A DNA stretch of 64,000 nucleotides from JAHFUA01 sp963808725 (lineage in GTDB: Bacteria > Acidobacteriota > Terriglobia > Terriglobales > Acidobacteriaceae), in NCBI GenBank assembly GCA_963808725.1, contig CAWEGO010000002.1:1488001-1552000 (forward strand), given 5' to 3'. Positions 43,202 through 52,043 of the stretch are shown one piece after another (within the stretch, counting starts at the first letter, position 1; each line of letters begins with the position of its first letter). Position numbers and translations under genes: made by a program. Below the pieces are notes generated by a model. The model was not told the origin of the DNA, did no database searches, and saw nothing but the letters and a program-made list of their open reading frames with translations.

Positions 43202-44809
43202 ATGCGCAGTTCAAACCTACCTGGCAACTTGCGGCGCAGTTCGCGGGTGCCCATGACCATGCCCGTCACCATCAGCAGCCTGGATTCGGCGGCCCAGCTC
43301 TATGAGGTCTGCGAGACCCTGGTGGTCAGCGCGCACGGTTGCGCGCTGCGTTCCCCCATCAAGCTGGACACCGGGGCCGTGCTGCAATTTCGAGTCAACG
43401 ACGGACGGCAGACCACGGCCCGCGTCGTGGATTGCCAGCCGCTCGGCAATCAGCCGGGCTGGCAGGTGGCCGCCGGGCTGGACTTGCCGGGCAACTTCTG
43501 GGGACTGCCTTCCTGTCCCGATGACTGGATGCGATTGACGGACATGCCTTCCGCCGGTGAGCCCACGGCGTTTCCCGGCAACAACGGCGGCGCCATGCCC
43601 AAGATGCCCATGCTGCGGTCCCTGATCGCCGAGATGGTTGAGCCGTTGCAAGCGGAACTGGCGGATCTGCAAGAAAGACTGAGCTTGCAGAGAGAACGCA
43701 ACCGGTTCGAAGTGTCGCTGACGCATATCCCCCCCGAGGTCGAAGAGAAGATATGGATGCGGCTGCGGGAGGACCTGAGCGCGCAATCGCTGCGGCAAAC
43801 CCGCGAGCATGCAGACAAGCTGCTGGGCGCGGCGCAGTCCGCGATCGAGCTGAAGATCACCGAATCCCAGGAGGAGTTCCGGCAGTGGGTCAGAGAACAA
43901 CTGCAGACCGTGGGGCAGCAGGCGCAAGCTTTGTCGGAGCAGACCGCGAATGAGATGCAGCAGCGGCTCCGGGGCGCCACCGAGCAGTTCGAGCAGCAGG
44001 CGTCGGCCGCAGGCGGCCGTCTTGAGCAGCGGGGAGGGGAGTTCCTGGAGTCCCTGCTGCAGCGTCTGGGCGAAGAACGCGAAGCGCACCGCCGCGAGCT
44101 GGAAGCAGTGCAGGCCGAGGCTGGCGTGGAATCCTCCCGGCTGCAAGAACAACTCACCGAGCTGGGCCGCCGCATGGCGGAGCTGGACGAAACCGCCCAT
44201 CGCCTGGAGTCCGGCCTGAGCACCCGCTTGATGAAGATGGCCACCGAGACCGTGTCCGCGGCCCGCGCCCAACTGCAGAGCGCCGCCGATTCGATCTTCG
44301 AGAACCTGGCCGCGCGCAACGCCAAGGACGTGGGACATCAGCTCGAAGAGGCCACGGCGCGGCTGAAGAGCGTCCAGAACGAGATCGAAGTCTCGGTCTC
44401 CGAATCCGTGAAAAGCAACGTCTCGAAGTCTCTCCAGAGCTTCGAGAAGACCATGGACGAGTCGGCGCAGCGCGCCCTTTCGGCAGTCCGCAGCCAGCTC
44501 CAGAACGCCGCCCAGTCGATCTTCGAGGACTCGGTCGCGCGCAATGCCAAGGATGTGGGACACCAACTCAATGAGGCCACGGCACGGCTGAAGAGCATCC
44601 AGAACGAAATCGAAGTCTCGGTTTCCGAATCGGTGAAAGCCACTGTCTCGAAGACTCTGCAGAGTTTCGAAAAGACGATGGACGACTCAGCGCAACGCTC
44701 GGTGGGACGCTGGCGCGGGGCTCTGGCAAAAGATTTGAATTCCGTCGCCAACATCCTGGGCGAACACTTCCGCTCGGACGGCGCAGCGGACGGCAGCGAG
44801 AAACAGTAA
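43202..44809 (+). CDS. PilZ-like N-domain with long coiled coil and internal duplication
   Basis: 535 residues from ATG 43202. The first 100 residues look like a PilZ domain (NLRRSSRVPMTMPVTISSLD, VVSAHGCALRSPIKLDTG with a degenerate D/NxSxxG, RVVDCQPLGNQPGWQVAAGL), so c-di-GMP binding is possible but weakened. From about 140 to 510 it is a charged coiled coil (AELADLQERLSLQRERNRFE and so on). Two 75-residue tandem repeats (about 44258-44482 and 44483-44707) share IFE, ARNAKDVGHQL and LKS.QNEIEVSVSESVK. This looks like a chemoreceptor-free signalling or scaffolding rod. No membrane segment. Confidence 0.75.
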   Translation: MRSSNLPGNLRRSSRVPMTMPVTISSLDSAAQLYEVCETLVVSAHGCALRSPIKLDTGAVLQFRVNDGRQTTARVVDCQPLGNQPGWQVAAGLDLPGNFWGLPSCPDDWMRLTDMPSAGEPTAFPGNNGGAMPKMPMLRSLIAEMVEPLQAELADLQERLSLQRERNRFEVSLTHIPPEVEEKIWMRLREDLSAQSLRQTREHADKLLGAAQSAIELKITESQEEFRQWVREQLQTVGQQAQALSEQTANEMQQRLRGATEQFEQQASAAGGRLEQRGGEFLESLLQRLGEEREAHRRELEAVQAEAGVESSRLQEQLTELGRRMAELDETAHRLESGLSTRLMKMATETVSAARAQLQSAADSIFENLAARNAKDVGHQLEEATARLKSVQNEIEVSVSESVKSNVSKSLQSFEKTMDESAQRALSAVRSQLQNAAQSIFEDSVARNAKDVGHQLNEATARLKSIQNEIEVSVSESVKATVSKTLQSFEKTMDDSAQRSVGRWRGALAKDLNSVANILGEHFRSDGAADGSEKQ

Positions 44810-44810
44810 C

Positions 44811-45065
44811 TTGAGGCGCCTCGCGGGCGTCTAAGCCCGCTGCCGAAATCCCGAGGGATCTTTTGGACTTGAGGCGCCTCGCGGGCATTGGTCAGCAGGG
44901 GTGGGGCAGGCCTTTAGGCCTGCATTCATGCGGCCACTTGAATTGTGGGCTTCAGCCCCTGAGGTAGATCAAATGGTCGCACCGAGAACACGCGCACCAT
45001 CAGTACCTCAGCCGGCTAAAGCCGGGCACCTGCGACACCGCCATTATGCAGGGCTGAAGCCCTGC
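44811..45065. repeat. Cluster of direct repeats and GGCTnnAGCC palindromes
   Basis: TTGAGGCGCCTCGCGGGC occurs twice (44811-44828, 44869-44886). Four palindromes follow: GCAGGCCTTTAGGCCTGC (44906-44923), GGGCTTCAGCCC (44947-44958), GCCGGCTAAAGCCGGG (45011-45026) and GCAGGGCTGAAGCCCTGC (45048-45065). The open frame through them is not a gene. Confidence 0.88.
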
Positions 45066-45224
45066 GCCACCCCAAATCGGCCTGCATCCAATTTGACAAG
45101 CGCCGATATTGGGCATAACTTAGTTGTAGAGTGAGTAGCTCTTCTCCTCTTTCAGATTCTCTGAACTAAGTCAGTCCGTCTGAAGTTTTCCCTTCTTAGC
45201 TCCCACAGAACCTAGGAGAATCCC

Positions 45225-45419
45225 ATGTTAGATCGAAGTGTGCGCAAGCCTACGACTTTCCCCGGCAAGAGGTACGCGCCGCCGGCCCAGGCAATTACGC
45301 CTTCGCATGATCAGATATGCCAGCGGGCGTACGAACTTTACGAACTGCGTGGCCGTGAGGATGGCTTCTCGGATCAGAACTGGTTCGAAGCTGAGCAGCA
45401 GTTGCTCGCGCGCAAATAG
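45225..45419 (+). CDS. DUF2934 domain protein
   Basis: 64 residues with the compact DUF2934 signature QICQRAYELYELRGREDGF followed by SDQNWFEAEQQLLARK, preceded by a Pro-rich leader. The domain is a short helical hairpin, frequent in soil bacteria and of unknown role. CCTAGGAGAATCCC directly before ATG 45225 is a good ribosome site. The next small gene follows 18 bases later on the same strand. Confidence 0.85.
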   Translation: MLDRSVRKPTTFPGKRYAPPAQAITPSHDQICQRAYELYELRGREDGFSDQNWFEAEQQLLARK

Positions 45420-45437
45420 CGGAAATGATCGGCATTT

Positions 45438-45629
45438 ATGGATTGCTTACAGTGCACGGATCTGTCCCGGACTTTTGAATCGGCGCAGCTCAAGTATGTC
45501 GCAGCCCGGTCGGCAGAGTTTTATCGGATTAGCACTGAGATCGCGGCTAAGAAGCAGGTCGACATGGAACGTGCCAGGACCGACCTGCAAGAGCACCAGG
45601 TGACATGCTCCCCGCGATCCTCCGATTAG
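45438..45629 (+). CDS. Small hypothetical helical protein
   Basis: 63 residues, starting MDCLQCTDLSRTF with a CxxC, then an amphipathic charged helix (AARSAEFYRISTEIAAKKQV, MERARTDLQEHQVTC). It could bind metal through the N-terminal CxxC. No family name is known to me. It follows the DUF2934 gene by 18 bases. Confidence is limited by its length and weak ribosome site (CGGAAATGATCGG). Confidence 0.5.
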   Translation: MDCLQCTDLSRTFESAQLKYVAARSAEFYRISTEIAAKKQVDMERARTDLQEHQVTCSPRSSD

Positions 45630-45678
45630 GACCAGGCTGTTTCGCGCCTTCCTACCCAGACGCCGTTTCCTGCTGCGA

Positions 45679-45921
45679 TCATTCGGATTCCAATTCAGAC
45701 GACAGCCGCGCTCTCCGCTGAGCCAGCGAAGAGTAGACGGCGGCCGCCGCCACGATCACATTCGCCACCACCACTGGCATAGCGCCGATGAGAAAGCCGT
45801 AAGCCACCCAGAGAAGAGCCGCTCCCGCTTGAATCTTTCGCAGGGTCGCCGGCTGCCGGAAGAAATAGGAACTGGCAAAAACCGCGGTTGCCACCCATCC
45901 GATTAAGTTAAGCATGGTCAT
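45679..45921 (-). CDS. Small membrane protein (CBU_0592/YgjV-like)
   Basis: 80 residues from ATG 45921 (or ATG 45915), three hydrophobic helices: LIGWVATAVFASSYFFRQP, AGAALLWVAYGFLIGAMPVV, VVANVIVAAAAVYSSLAQRR. The pattern resembles short PQ-loop-like or YgjV-type inner-membrane proteins. It starts 2 bases after the HAD phosphatase stop, so the two are likely co-translated. Function is unknown. Confidence 0.72.
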   Translation of the reverse strand: MTMLNLIGWVATAVFASSYFFRQPATLRKIQAGAALLWVAYGFLIGAMPVVVANVIVAAAAVYSSLAQRRARLSSELESE

Positions 45922-45923
45922 GC

Positions 45924-46760
45924 TCAGGCCGTCGCGCTTTCCGCCGCCAGTCCGGCGTCGCTTTCGGCGGGCCGCAGGGTAAGCCAGTCGGTACGGACCT
46001 TGGCCCACTCCTGGACCAGAAATCCGTGCGACTCGAAGAAATCGCGAATCTGCGGCTGCTGCCAGCCCACCACCTTCTCCAGGATGGGAACCAGCATGGC
46101 GAGCGCGTTCGCGCTCAGCACGGTGCGCTTGGCGACCTGCGTCACCTTGCGCGTCTCCGACACCGCGATGGTCAGCCCGTCGAGTCCGTTCACGTGCAGC
46201 ATGGCATGGAGATCGGAGCTGCCATCGCCGGCGTAAATCAGGTGGTCGGGGCCGATCTGCAGGTCGGCTTGCAGTTGGTCGAGACGCGCAACCTTGCCGT
46301 ATCCGGCCGTGGCGCAGGCAATGGCCTCGATCTCGCCGGCAGCGTTGTACTTGAACTCGGTCCCGAAGATGTGATCCGGGGGGAGAATGCCGTCGAGCGC
46401 GGACTGCACCATCTCCACCGGCGCCGCCGAGAGCACGTAGAAATCGAAGTGGTATCCCTCGATACCGCTGCCCAGGATCTTGTAGAGCAGATCAATATTC
46501 TGCTTCAGCGGAATCTTCTTCCCGGCCGCCAGCAGATGCTCGCGGCGAACGCTGCGGAACTGCGGATCATGCAGCAGCAGATAAGCCAGCTCAGCCCCTT
46601 GCTGAACCAGGTTCAGTTCGGCCATGCCGGTCGCCTTGCGCTTGAATTCCTCTACCGGGATCCCCAGCAATTCGCTGAGCACAAAACCGGAGTCGTTGAA
46701 GCTGAGGGTCTGGTCGAAGTCACTGGCAAAAAGATAGCGTTTAAGAAGTTTGTCGGTCAT
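45924..46760 (-). CDS. HAD-family phosphatase, phosphoserine-phosphatase type
   Basis: 278 residues from ATG 46760. HAD motif I with both Asp is ASDFDQTLSFNDSG (Asp14, Asp16). Motif II is the FYVLSAAPVEMV region, and motif IV is IYAGDGSSDLHAMLH. A helical cap lies between motifs I and II (LLGIPVEEFKRKATGMAELN). The C-terminal 60 residues are an extra domain (VVGWQQPQIRDFFESHGF). This cap type is shared by phosphoserine and small-metabolite phosphatases; the substrate is not deducible. It is followed by a small membrane protein gene. Confidence 0.88.
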   Translation of the reverse strand: MTDKLLKRYLFASDFDQTLSFNDSGFVLSELLGIPVEEFKRKATGMAELNLVQQGAELAYLLLHDPQFRSVRREHLLAAGKKIPLKQNIDLLYKILGSGIEGYHFDFYVLSAAPVEMVQSALDGILPPDHIFGTEFKYNAAGEIEAIACATAGYGKVARLDQLQADLQIGPDHLIYAGDGSSDLHAMLHVNGLDGLTIAVSETRKVTQVAKRTVLSANALAMLVPILEKVVGWQQPQIRDFFESHGFLVQEWAKVRTDWLTLRPAESDAGLAAESATA

Positions 46761-46961
46761 CTCTATATTAGATACCAAAGCCCTGTGAAAAGACGGCAAA
46801 ACTGACGCCGAAATAACGATTCGGCTCAATCGTTTTTTCTGATCTCAGCGCCCACTCCAACGTGCTGATAACAGTGTGGTTAGCGGGCTGGCCCCAGCCG
46901 GAATTCTGGCTCCAAAAGTGACGACTAAAGTCAGTAACGGTTCGCGCCGATAGAGGACGAT

Positions 46962-47201
46962 ATGGACCTCTCAGCAATAGCCCTTCAGGGGTTGGATCAG
47001 GCGCAGGTTCAACTGCAGAGCGCCGCCATTAAGCTGGTGGGGATGGGGGCGGATTCTTCCGACGGAGCCGGCTTGGACACCGTGGACCTCAGCACAGAGA
47101 TCGTAGCGCTGATGTCCGCCCAGAACCAATACTCGGCCAACCTCAGCACCCTGAAAACCACCGACCAGCTACAGCAAAGCTTGCTCGACGTGACCGCCTA
47201 A
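46962..47201 (+). CDS. Small orphan flagellar-rod-like protein
   Basis: 79 residues whose end DLSTEIVALMSAQNQYSANL, then STLKTTDQLQQSLLDV, resembles the C-terminal coiled segment shared by flagellar rod and hook proteins (FlgB/FlgC/FlgE type). Its beginning, ALQGLDQAQVQLQSAAIKL, resembles their N-terminal helix. The globular middle is absent. No flagellar genes are in the window. GAGGACGAT precedes ATG 46962. It may be a small self-assembling or secreted peptide; that is a guess from resemblance. Confidence 0.65.
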   Translation: MDLSAIALQGLDQAQVQLQSAAIKLVGMGADSSDGAGLDTVDLSTEIVALMSAQNQYSANLSTLKTTDQLQQSLLDVTA

Positions 47202-47401
47202 ATCAGCTATCGGATGGTGGCTCGGCTTCGGGCAGCCCGTGGTGCCCACCGTGTCCGCCGATTACCTGGGTCACGGCAGCGAGAGCCATTGATTGGCCCA
47301 TCTTCCTAAAGACAGACATCCATCCGCCCGATAAACCAGGAGTTGCTAGCCGCTGTCCGCTCAGCGAGTTTGCCTTCCAATAATCGAGGGGAGAAATCTG
47401 C

Positions 47402-48338
47402 ATGAAGAAGTTCGCTTTTATCGTCGCGCTCAGTTTGTTGTTGGTCCCTGGCGCATGTGCCAAAGAGGGAGGCGACCAGTACCCCAACGGGGCGGAGAGC
47501 TGGTTCGCAGGAGCGGCTCCCCCGCCCGGCTTCTATTACATCAACTACTTCGGTTACTACACCGGCGAACTGAAAGACGGTTCCGGGCAAAAGGCAATCG
47601 TAAATGGAACTACCCCTTCCGTGGACGCGACCTTCGATGCGTTTCGCTTCGTGGAGATGACTCCATTCAAGATCCTGGGGGCCGACTACGGGATGCACGT
47701 GATCGTGCCGATGGTGCATCAGTCGATGAACCTGAACGGCAGAAATGACAATTCCAGCGTCGGCGACATCACCATCGATCCCTTCCTGCTGGGCTGGCAC
47801 CGGCCACAGTGGCACGCGGCGGCAGGGATGGACATCAACCTGCCCACCGGACACTATGACAAGGATGATCCCCGGGTTAGCATTGGCGCGCACTACTACA
47901 GCTTCGAGCCGGTGTTCGCTTTCAGCTACCTGCCCAAATCGGGCTGGGAAGCTTCCACAAAATTCATGTACAACCTGAAGACCACTAACCCGGCGACCAA
48001 CTACCATTCGGGCCAGGAGTTCCACATGGATTACCTGGCGGGTAAGCACATTGGCAGCTGGATGGTCGGGGGCTCGGGATACGTGCTCAAGCAACTGACT
48101 GACGATACGCAGGGCGGCCAGGTGGTGGCTGCGGCCCCGAATTTGTGGGATGAAGGCCGCCGGGGACAGGTGGTCGCGGCCGGTCCGAGCGCCGGCTATA
48201 CCAACAAGCGCCATATGACTTTCATAGCGCAGTGGCAGCACGAAACCCTGGTCCGCAATCGCTTCGGGGGCGACACAGATCTGGTTCAAGATGATCATCC
48301 CCACTTCCAGCGTGTTTCACGCTCCTCCCAAGGGGTGA
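47402..48338 (+). pseudogene. SphA-like outer-membrane transporter protein, frame broken near the end
   Basis: A secreted beta-barrel-like protein of the 'phenol degradation meta / transporter' family. Signal peptide FAFIVALSLLLVPGACA; then GAAPPPGFYYINYFGYY, TPFKILGADYGMHVIVPMVH, ITIDPFLLGWHRPQWHAAAG, INLPTGHYDKDDPRVSIG and YTNKRHMTFIAQWQHETLV. After RFGGDT the given frame drifts off. Removing one base at 48277-48278 gives IWFKMIIPTSSVFHAPPKG and a stop at 48338, a typical end, for 311 residues. GAGGGGAGA precedes ATG 47402. Outer-membrane channel for hydrophobic compounds is the family view. Confidence 0.82.
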
Positions 48339-48432
48339 TGGGACCAGCGCACATCCCGGCATGCCGTCACGCGTCTCTCGGTGTGAGGATTGGAAGGAAA
48401 AATGGAGTCACCAAGTCTCGAAGGAGGACACC

Positions 48433-48842
48433 ATGATAGTCCACGAAATACCAGGAATACTTCGCGTTGAATGGAACAATGAGGCCAAGACTATGGTAGA
48501 TACGTGGTCAAGTTACGCGATTAACGTTCCGCAGTTTCGCGAGGCGATATTAGAAAGGGGCGTTGACTATGCAGAGGCCCATGGAGGCCGAGCGTGGGTA
48601 ATGGATGCCACAAAAGCTAAAGGCGCTTTTCCCGCGGAGATACAGAAGCTTATTGAGACTGAGGTTTTCAAAACCTTTGCATCAATTGGTGTCAGTATTT
48701 CATGACGATCAAATCGTCTGGCTCGGCGATAACAAACATGTCCATCAAGAGCTTTACAGCCCACCTTGGTCCTTGTGGAATCCAAATGGTCGAGGTTCCA
48801 GACCAGAATACGGCCATCACATGGCTGAAGGAACACCTATGA
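48433..48842 (+). pseudogene. Small conserved soluble protein (SpoIIAA-like?), frame broken
   Basis: From ATG 48433 (AAGGAGGA upstream) the frame gives WSSYAINVPQFREAILERGV and WVMDATKAKGAFPAEIQKLI and stops at 48705. One missing base near 48694 would lead into YFMTIKSSGSAITNMSIKSF, PCGIQMVEVPDQNTAITWLK and a stop at 48842, for a sensible 136-residue alternating alpha/beta protein. I recall similar sequences in other soil bacteria, possibly of the SpoIIAA/STAS-like type; function is unknown. Confidence 0.65.
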
Positions 48843-49012
48843 CTTGGAGGAACGGCGCCACATAGCTGGCCGTCGGTACAGCACGACCTGTATCCTGCCG
48901 GACATGACCGCAACGGAGATTACGAGGAGCAGGAGCGCGGCACGCGGACGGTCCCAACTCCTTGCCCGATCAGGCGCGAGCCATTTACACTTCAGGACCT
49001 AGGCTCTCGCCC

Positions 49013-50549
49013 ATGCCATCGCCAGGAAGGTGGTTAGCTTTGGGAGTTCTGCTGGGAGTTCTTCCCAGCCTGTATGGCAGTGCCACACCACCCCAGCAGC
49101 CGGCGCCGAAAATTCCCGCCGGCCAGGTGATCGAGTCGGTGCGCGCTCTGGACAATCCCTCCCAGAGCTATGCTCTTTATCTCCCCTCCACCTACTCGCC
49201 CGACCATGCCTGGCCCTTGCTGATGGCTTTCGACCCCTCCGCCGAAGGGGCCACCCCGGTCAAGCTCTTCCGGGAAGCCGCGGAGAAATACGGCTACATC
49301 GCGGTGGGATCCAATAACTCCAAAAACGGCCCTACGCGACCTTCCGCGGAAGCGTTTGACGCCCTGTGGCGCGATGCGCATAGGCGCTTCCGGGTGGATG
49401 ACCGCCGGATTTATGCCGCCGGCTTCTCCGGCGCGGCGCGGTTTTCCAGTTTGGCAGCCAGCAGTTGCCAGGGATGCCTGGCCGGCGTCATTCTGAGCGG
49501 CGCCGGGTTCCCGCCGGACCATCCCCCTTCCCCCGGCCTCAAGTTTGTGGTTTATGCCGCCATCGGGCGTTACGACTTCCATTTCCCGGAGATCGTGCAG
49601 CTCCGCCAGGCGCTCGAGCAGGACAAGATCTTCACACCACATCGATATTTTCGACGGCAGCCACCAATGGATGCCACCGCTCGTGGCCCAGGCGGCGATC
49701 GAGTGGCTCAATGTGCAGGCGATGGCCAGCGGCGTCCTGCCGCGCGATGACGCGTTCGTGGCAACGCAGTGGTCGCAGCGCCTCCAGCTGGCGCAGGCCG
49801 AGGAGCACAACCACGACTTCTACGAAGCCTTCCATAGTTATTCATCTCTTGCCGCCGACTTTGGGCTGCTGCGCGAGGTGGGCGAGGCCCGATCCGGCGC
49901 CGAGCGGCTGCGCAACTCTCCCGAGTTTCGCCGAGCACAAGCCAGCCTCGACGACCAGTTGCGCAAGCAAAACAGCATCACCGCCCCAATCATTGCCCGG
50001 ATGAATTCCCTGGCCATCAATCCGAGCGGCGAACTCGCAAGCTTTCCCCAGGTTCAGCAATCGCCGATGCCGATGCAGCCAAATCCTGCCGGCAGGCCTT
50101 CCGCCGGCGGAGCTCTGCCGCAGGATTCCAGCGGCGGGCCTGAGATGGTCCGCCAGCAATTGGAAAGCGAGCTGACTGGCCTCCGCAAGCAGCGCGAGCG
50201 CGAGACCAATCCCGAGAAGCTCACCGTCCTGCGCCGGGCCCTGGGAGCTGTGTTTGCCCAGGCCTATGAATCGGGTCTGATGGCGGTCGACAGCAAGAAC
50301 TACCGCGCCGCGGTCGTCTATTTTGAGCTGGCCACGTTCGCGGCGCCCAAGGCATCCGCTGAGATGCACTACCTCGCCGCGGCCGCTTATTGCCTTGCCG
50401 GCGACAAGAAACAAGCGATGCGCGTCCTGCGCCAAGCGGTGGCGGAGGGCTTCAACGACCGGGCGCGCCTCGAACAAGACCGAGACTTCGACCGCCTGCG
50501 CAGCTCGCCGGAGTTCCAGACGGTCTTGGCGAACTTACCGCCGAAATAG
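49013..50549 (+). pseudogene. Secreted alpha/beta hydrolase with TPR-like C-terminus, frame broken
   Basis: Signal peptide from ATG 49013 (GRWLALGVLLGVLPSLYGS), then a phospholipase/carboxylesterase-like hydrolase domain (SYALYLPSTYSPDHAWPLLM, the nucleophile region IYAAGFSGAARFSSLAASS, KFVVYAAIGRYDFHFPEIVQ). The frame breaks at about 49630, next to AGATCT. Removing one base leads to HHIDIFDGSHQWMPPLVAQA, which holds the expected catalytic His region, and on through a TPR-like part (FELATFAAPKASAEMHYLAA, DFDRLRSSPEFQTVL) to a stop at 50549. The joined protein has 511 residues. GFSGAAR lacks the usual GxSxG spacing of second Gly, but fits GFSGA variants. Confidence 0.78.
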
Positions 50550-50624
50550 TTGAACCCTCCGCGATGGGGTAAGGAAATTCAAGATTCCTGCCGAAGAGTT
50601 AGAGTGTGGCCAATCCAGACATCG

Positions 50625-50744
50625 ATGGTGAGCGTCCTGTTGACTTACTCCGCCCCCGCGGAGCGAGCCACCGCGGCTGAGGTCGAGGCCGATCATCAGA
50701 GGCTGCTCCAGGAGCCGCTGGTGCAGCAGCTCCTCGACAGCTAA
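50625..50744 (+). pseudogene. Possible fragment of a sensor kinase N-terminus
   Basis: A 39-residue frame, VSVLLTYSAPAERATAAEVE followed by EPLVQQLLDS and a stop. From memory this resembles the segment before the first PAS domain of acidobacterial sensor histidine kinases, but nothing of PAS or kinase follows. I treat it as a possible remnant; it may also be noncoding. Confidence 0.3.
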
Positions 50745-50842
50745 GCGCAAGGGATTGATGTGGCACTATTGCGTTTTGGGAATCCGAAGTTCCTCCTACC
50801 GCGGTTGGAAGGTTTACTATCCACCACCCTAACCTCGGGTTC

Positions 50843-51526
50843 CTACGGGACCACCCGGACGTTGTACGGAGTAGATATTCCACCAGCAAACGGATCGGCG
50901 ACGGGACTACATACGTTGACAGTCACCATACCCGGGGCAGAGACGTAAGCCTCCCATGTGAGATCAGGGTCGATTGGGTTATTCGCCGGGCTGGCAGTGG
51001 CTACCATTGAAGCGGTGACACCTGGAACGGGCACGGCGGGGCTGGAGACACAAGTGCCGACGATAGCCTGCAAGGGGCCCGTAGTTCCGCTGTACATGGT
51101 AACCGCAGCAATCGCAGTTTCGTTCATGGCGATTGCTGGAATCAATGCTGCAAAAGGAGTAAATGGATAGCTAACTTGCTCCTGAATGCAGCCGGCACAT
51201 GGCGTCCCCGTGGTTTCCGTCACCGTTAAACTGGCCCCGGAATTTACGTTAAATGCGCTTACCTTCATTCCGGTACCCAAGGTGTTGGCGTATGTAGTCG
51301 CAGCGGCGCTGCCGCCGCCGGGGCATTGACTGCCAGCGGCGGCCGCCCCGCCGAGCAAGTAGTTGGCACGGCATTGTGCAACCTGCTGGGCTATGTAACC
51401 CACGTTGCCATAGGTATTCCAGGCCATCAGCATGCACATGCCGCCAACTGCCAAAAGCAAGAAGACCGGCAGTATCAGCGCGAACTCGACCATCGCCGAA
51501 CCGCGCTGCTTATTGCGTCTGATCAT
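50843..51526 (-). CDS. tadE: TadE/TadG-like pseudopilin of the Tad system
   Basis: 227 residues from ATG 51526, with TAGGAGA upstream. The N-terminus RNKQRGSAMVEFALILPVF is the TadE signature (Gly-Ser-Ala-x-Val-Glu-Phe before a hydrophobic helix), processed by the prepilin peptidase. The rest is a Ser/Thr/Ala-rich extracellular domain with several Cys (CRANYLLGGAAAAGSQC, TPCAGCIQEQ). It is the last gene of the Tad cluster. An in-frame ATG at 51766 also has TAGGAGA before it and would add 80 residues with an extra hydrophobic segment. Confidence 0.85.
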   Translation of the reverse strand: MIRRNKQRGSAMVEFALILPVFLLLAVGGMCMLMAWNTYGNVGYIAQQVAQCRANYLLGGAAAAGSQCPGGGSAAATTYANTLGTGMKVSAFNVNSGASLTVTETTGTPCAGCIQEQVSYPFTPFAALIPAIAMNETAIAAVTMYSGTTGPLQAIVGTCVSSPAVPVPGVTASMVATASPANNPIDPDLTWEAYVSAPGMVTVNVCSPVADPFAGGISTPYNVRVVP

Positions 51527-51890
51527 ACATTTTCTCCTAACAAGTATTCCCGACTGTCGGCCCAGCCGGGCCTTCCGTAATGCGAGGCCCTGGACAATGC
51601 GAATCCTTTTCGCCATCGCGAGAAGATACCCGGTCAACAAACCACTGGCAGGCAGAGCAACCCCTGCGGTGGCGGGAGCCTTCATCCACAACGAGGCGAA
51701 GGGCTGGTGCCACGGGTTGCCCACGTCCAAGTCAGCAGGCATGGCGGCAACGACCTGCCCATCCATGAATTCTCCTACGGCTGCTGGTCCGCACCTGCCA
51801 GGGGGAACGCAGGGAGGCACGCACGGGCGCGTGCCACGTCCCTTCTGCCAATCCAGGCAAGATCTGCGCCGGCGCGACCAGCGTCCGGCG
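51527..51890 (-). other. Leader region of tadE with alternative start
   Basis: 364 bases between the 47-residue membrane-protein gene and tadE. The minus strand is open from 51820 into tadE. ATG 51766 is preceded by TAGGAGAATTC, a good ribosome site, and encodes TAGVALPASGLLTGYLLAMA as a hydrophobic helix. Either tadE is longer than the family norm, or a small separate gene ends here through a sequence error. Confidence 0.45.
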
Positions 51891-52034
51891 TCACCGCAGC
51901 ATTGAGCGCTGCTCCTTCGCCTTGCGCGCCTTGCGGCGCATATAAATGATCGCCACCAGAACCGCAGCCACGACCCAGAGCCCTATGTCCAGGCTCGTGA
52001 TCGCGCCGCTCAGTGCCACCAGGTTGTTAACCAT
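51891..52034 (-). CDS. Very small membrane protein in the Tad cluster
   Basis: 47 residues: ALSGAITSLDIGLWVVAAVL, then VAIIYMRRKARKAKEQRS. One membrane helix with a strongly basic cytoplasmic tail. AGGAGGGCAAT directly before ATG 52034 is one of the best ribosome sites in the window. It lies 9 bases after the end of the TonB-C gene on the same strand, so it is surely in the Tad operon. The function is unknown; it resembles single-pass accessory peptides. Confidence 0.72.
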   Translation of the reverse strand: MVNNLVALSGAITSLDIGLWVVAAVLVAIIYMRRKARKAKEQRSMLR

Positions 52035-52043
52035 ATTGCCCTC

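Noticed and set aside
43217..44566. 449-codon open frame antisense to the PilZ/coiled-coil gene
   Set aside because: Leu/Gln-rich shadow of the coiled coil; repeats mirror those of the plus strand.
44901..45134. 77-residue frame after the PilZ/coiled-coil gene
   Set aside because: Consists of the palindromic repeat cluster; no protein-like features.
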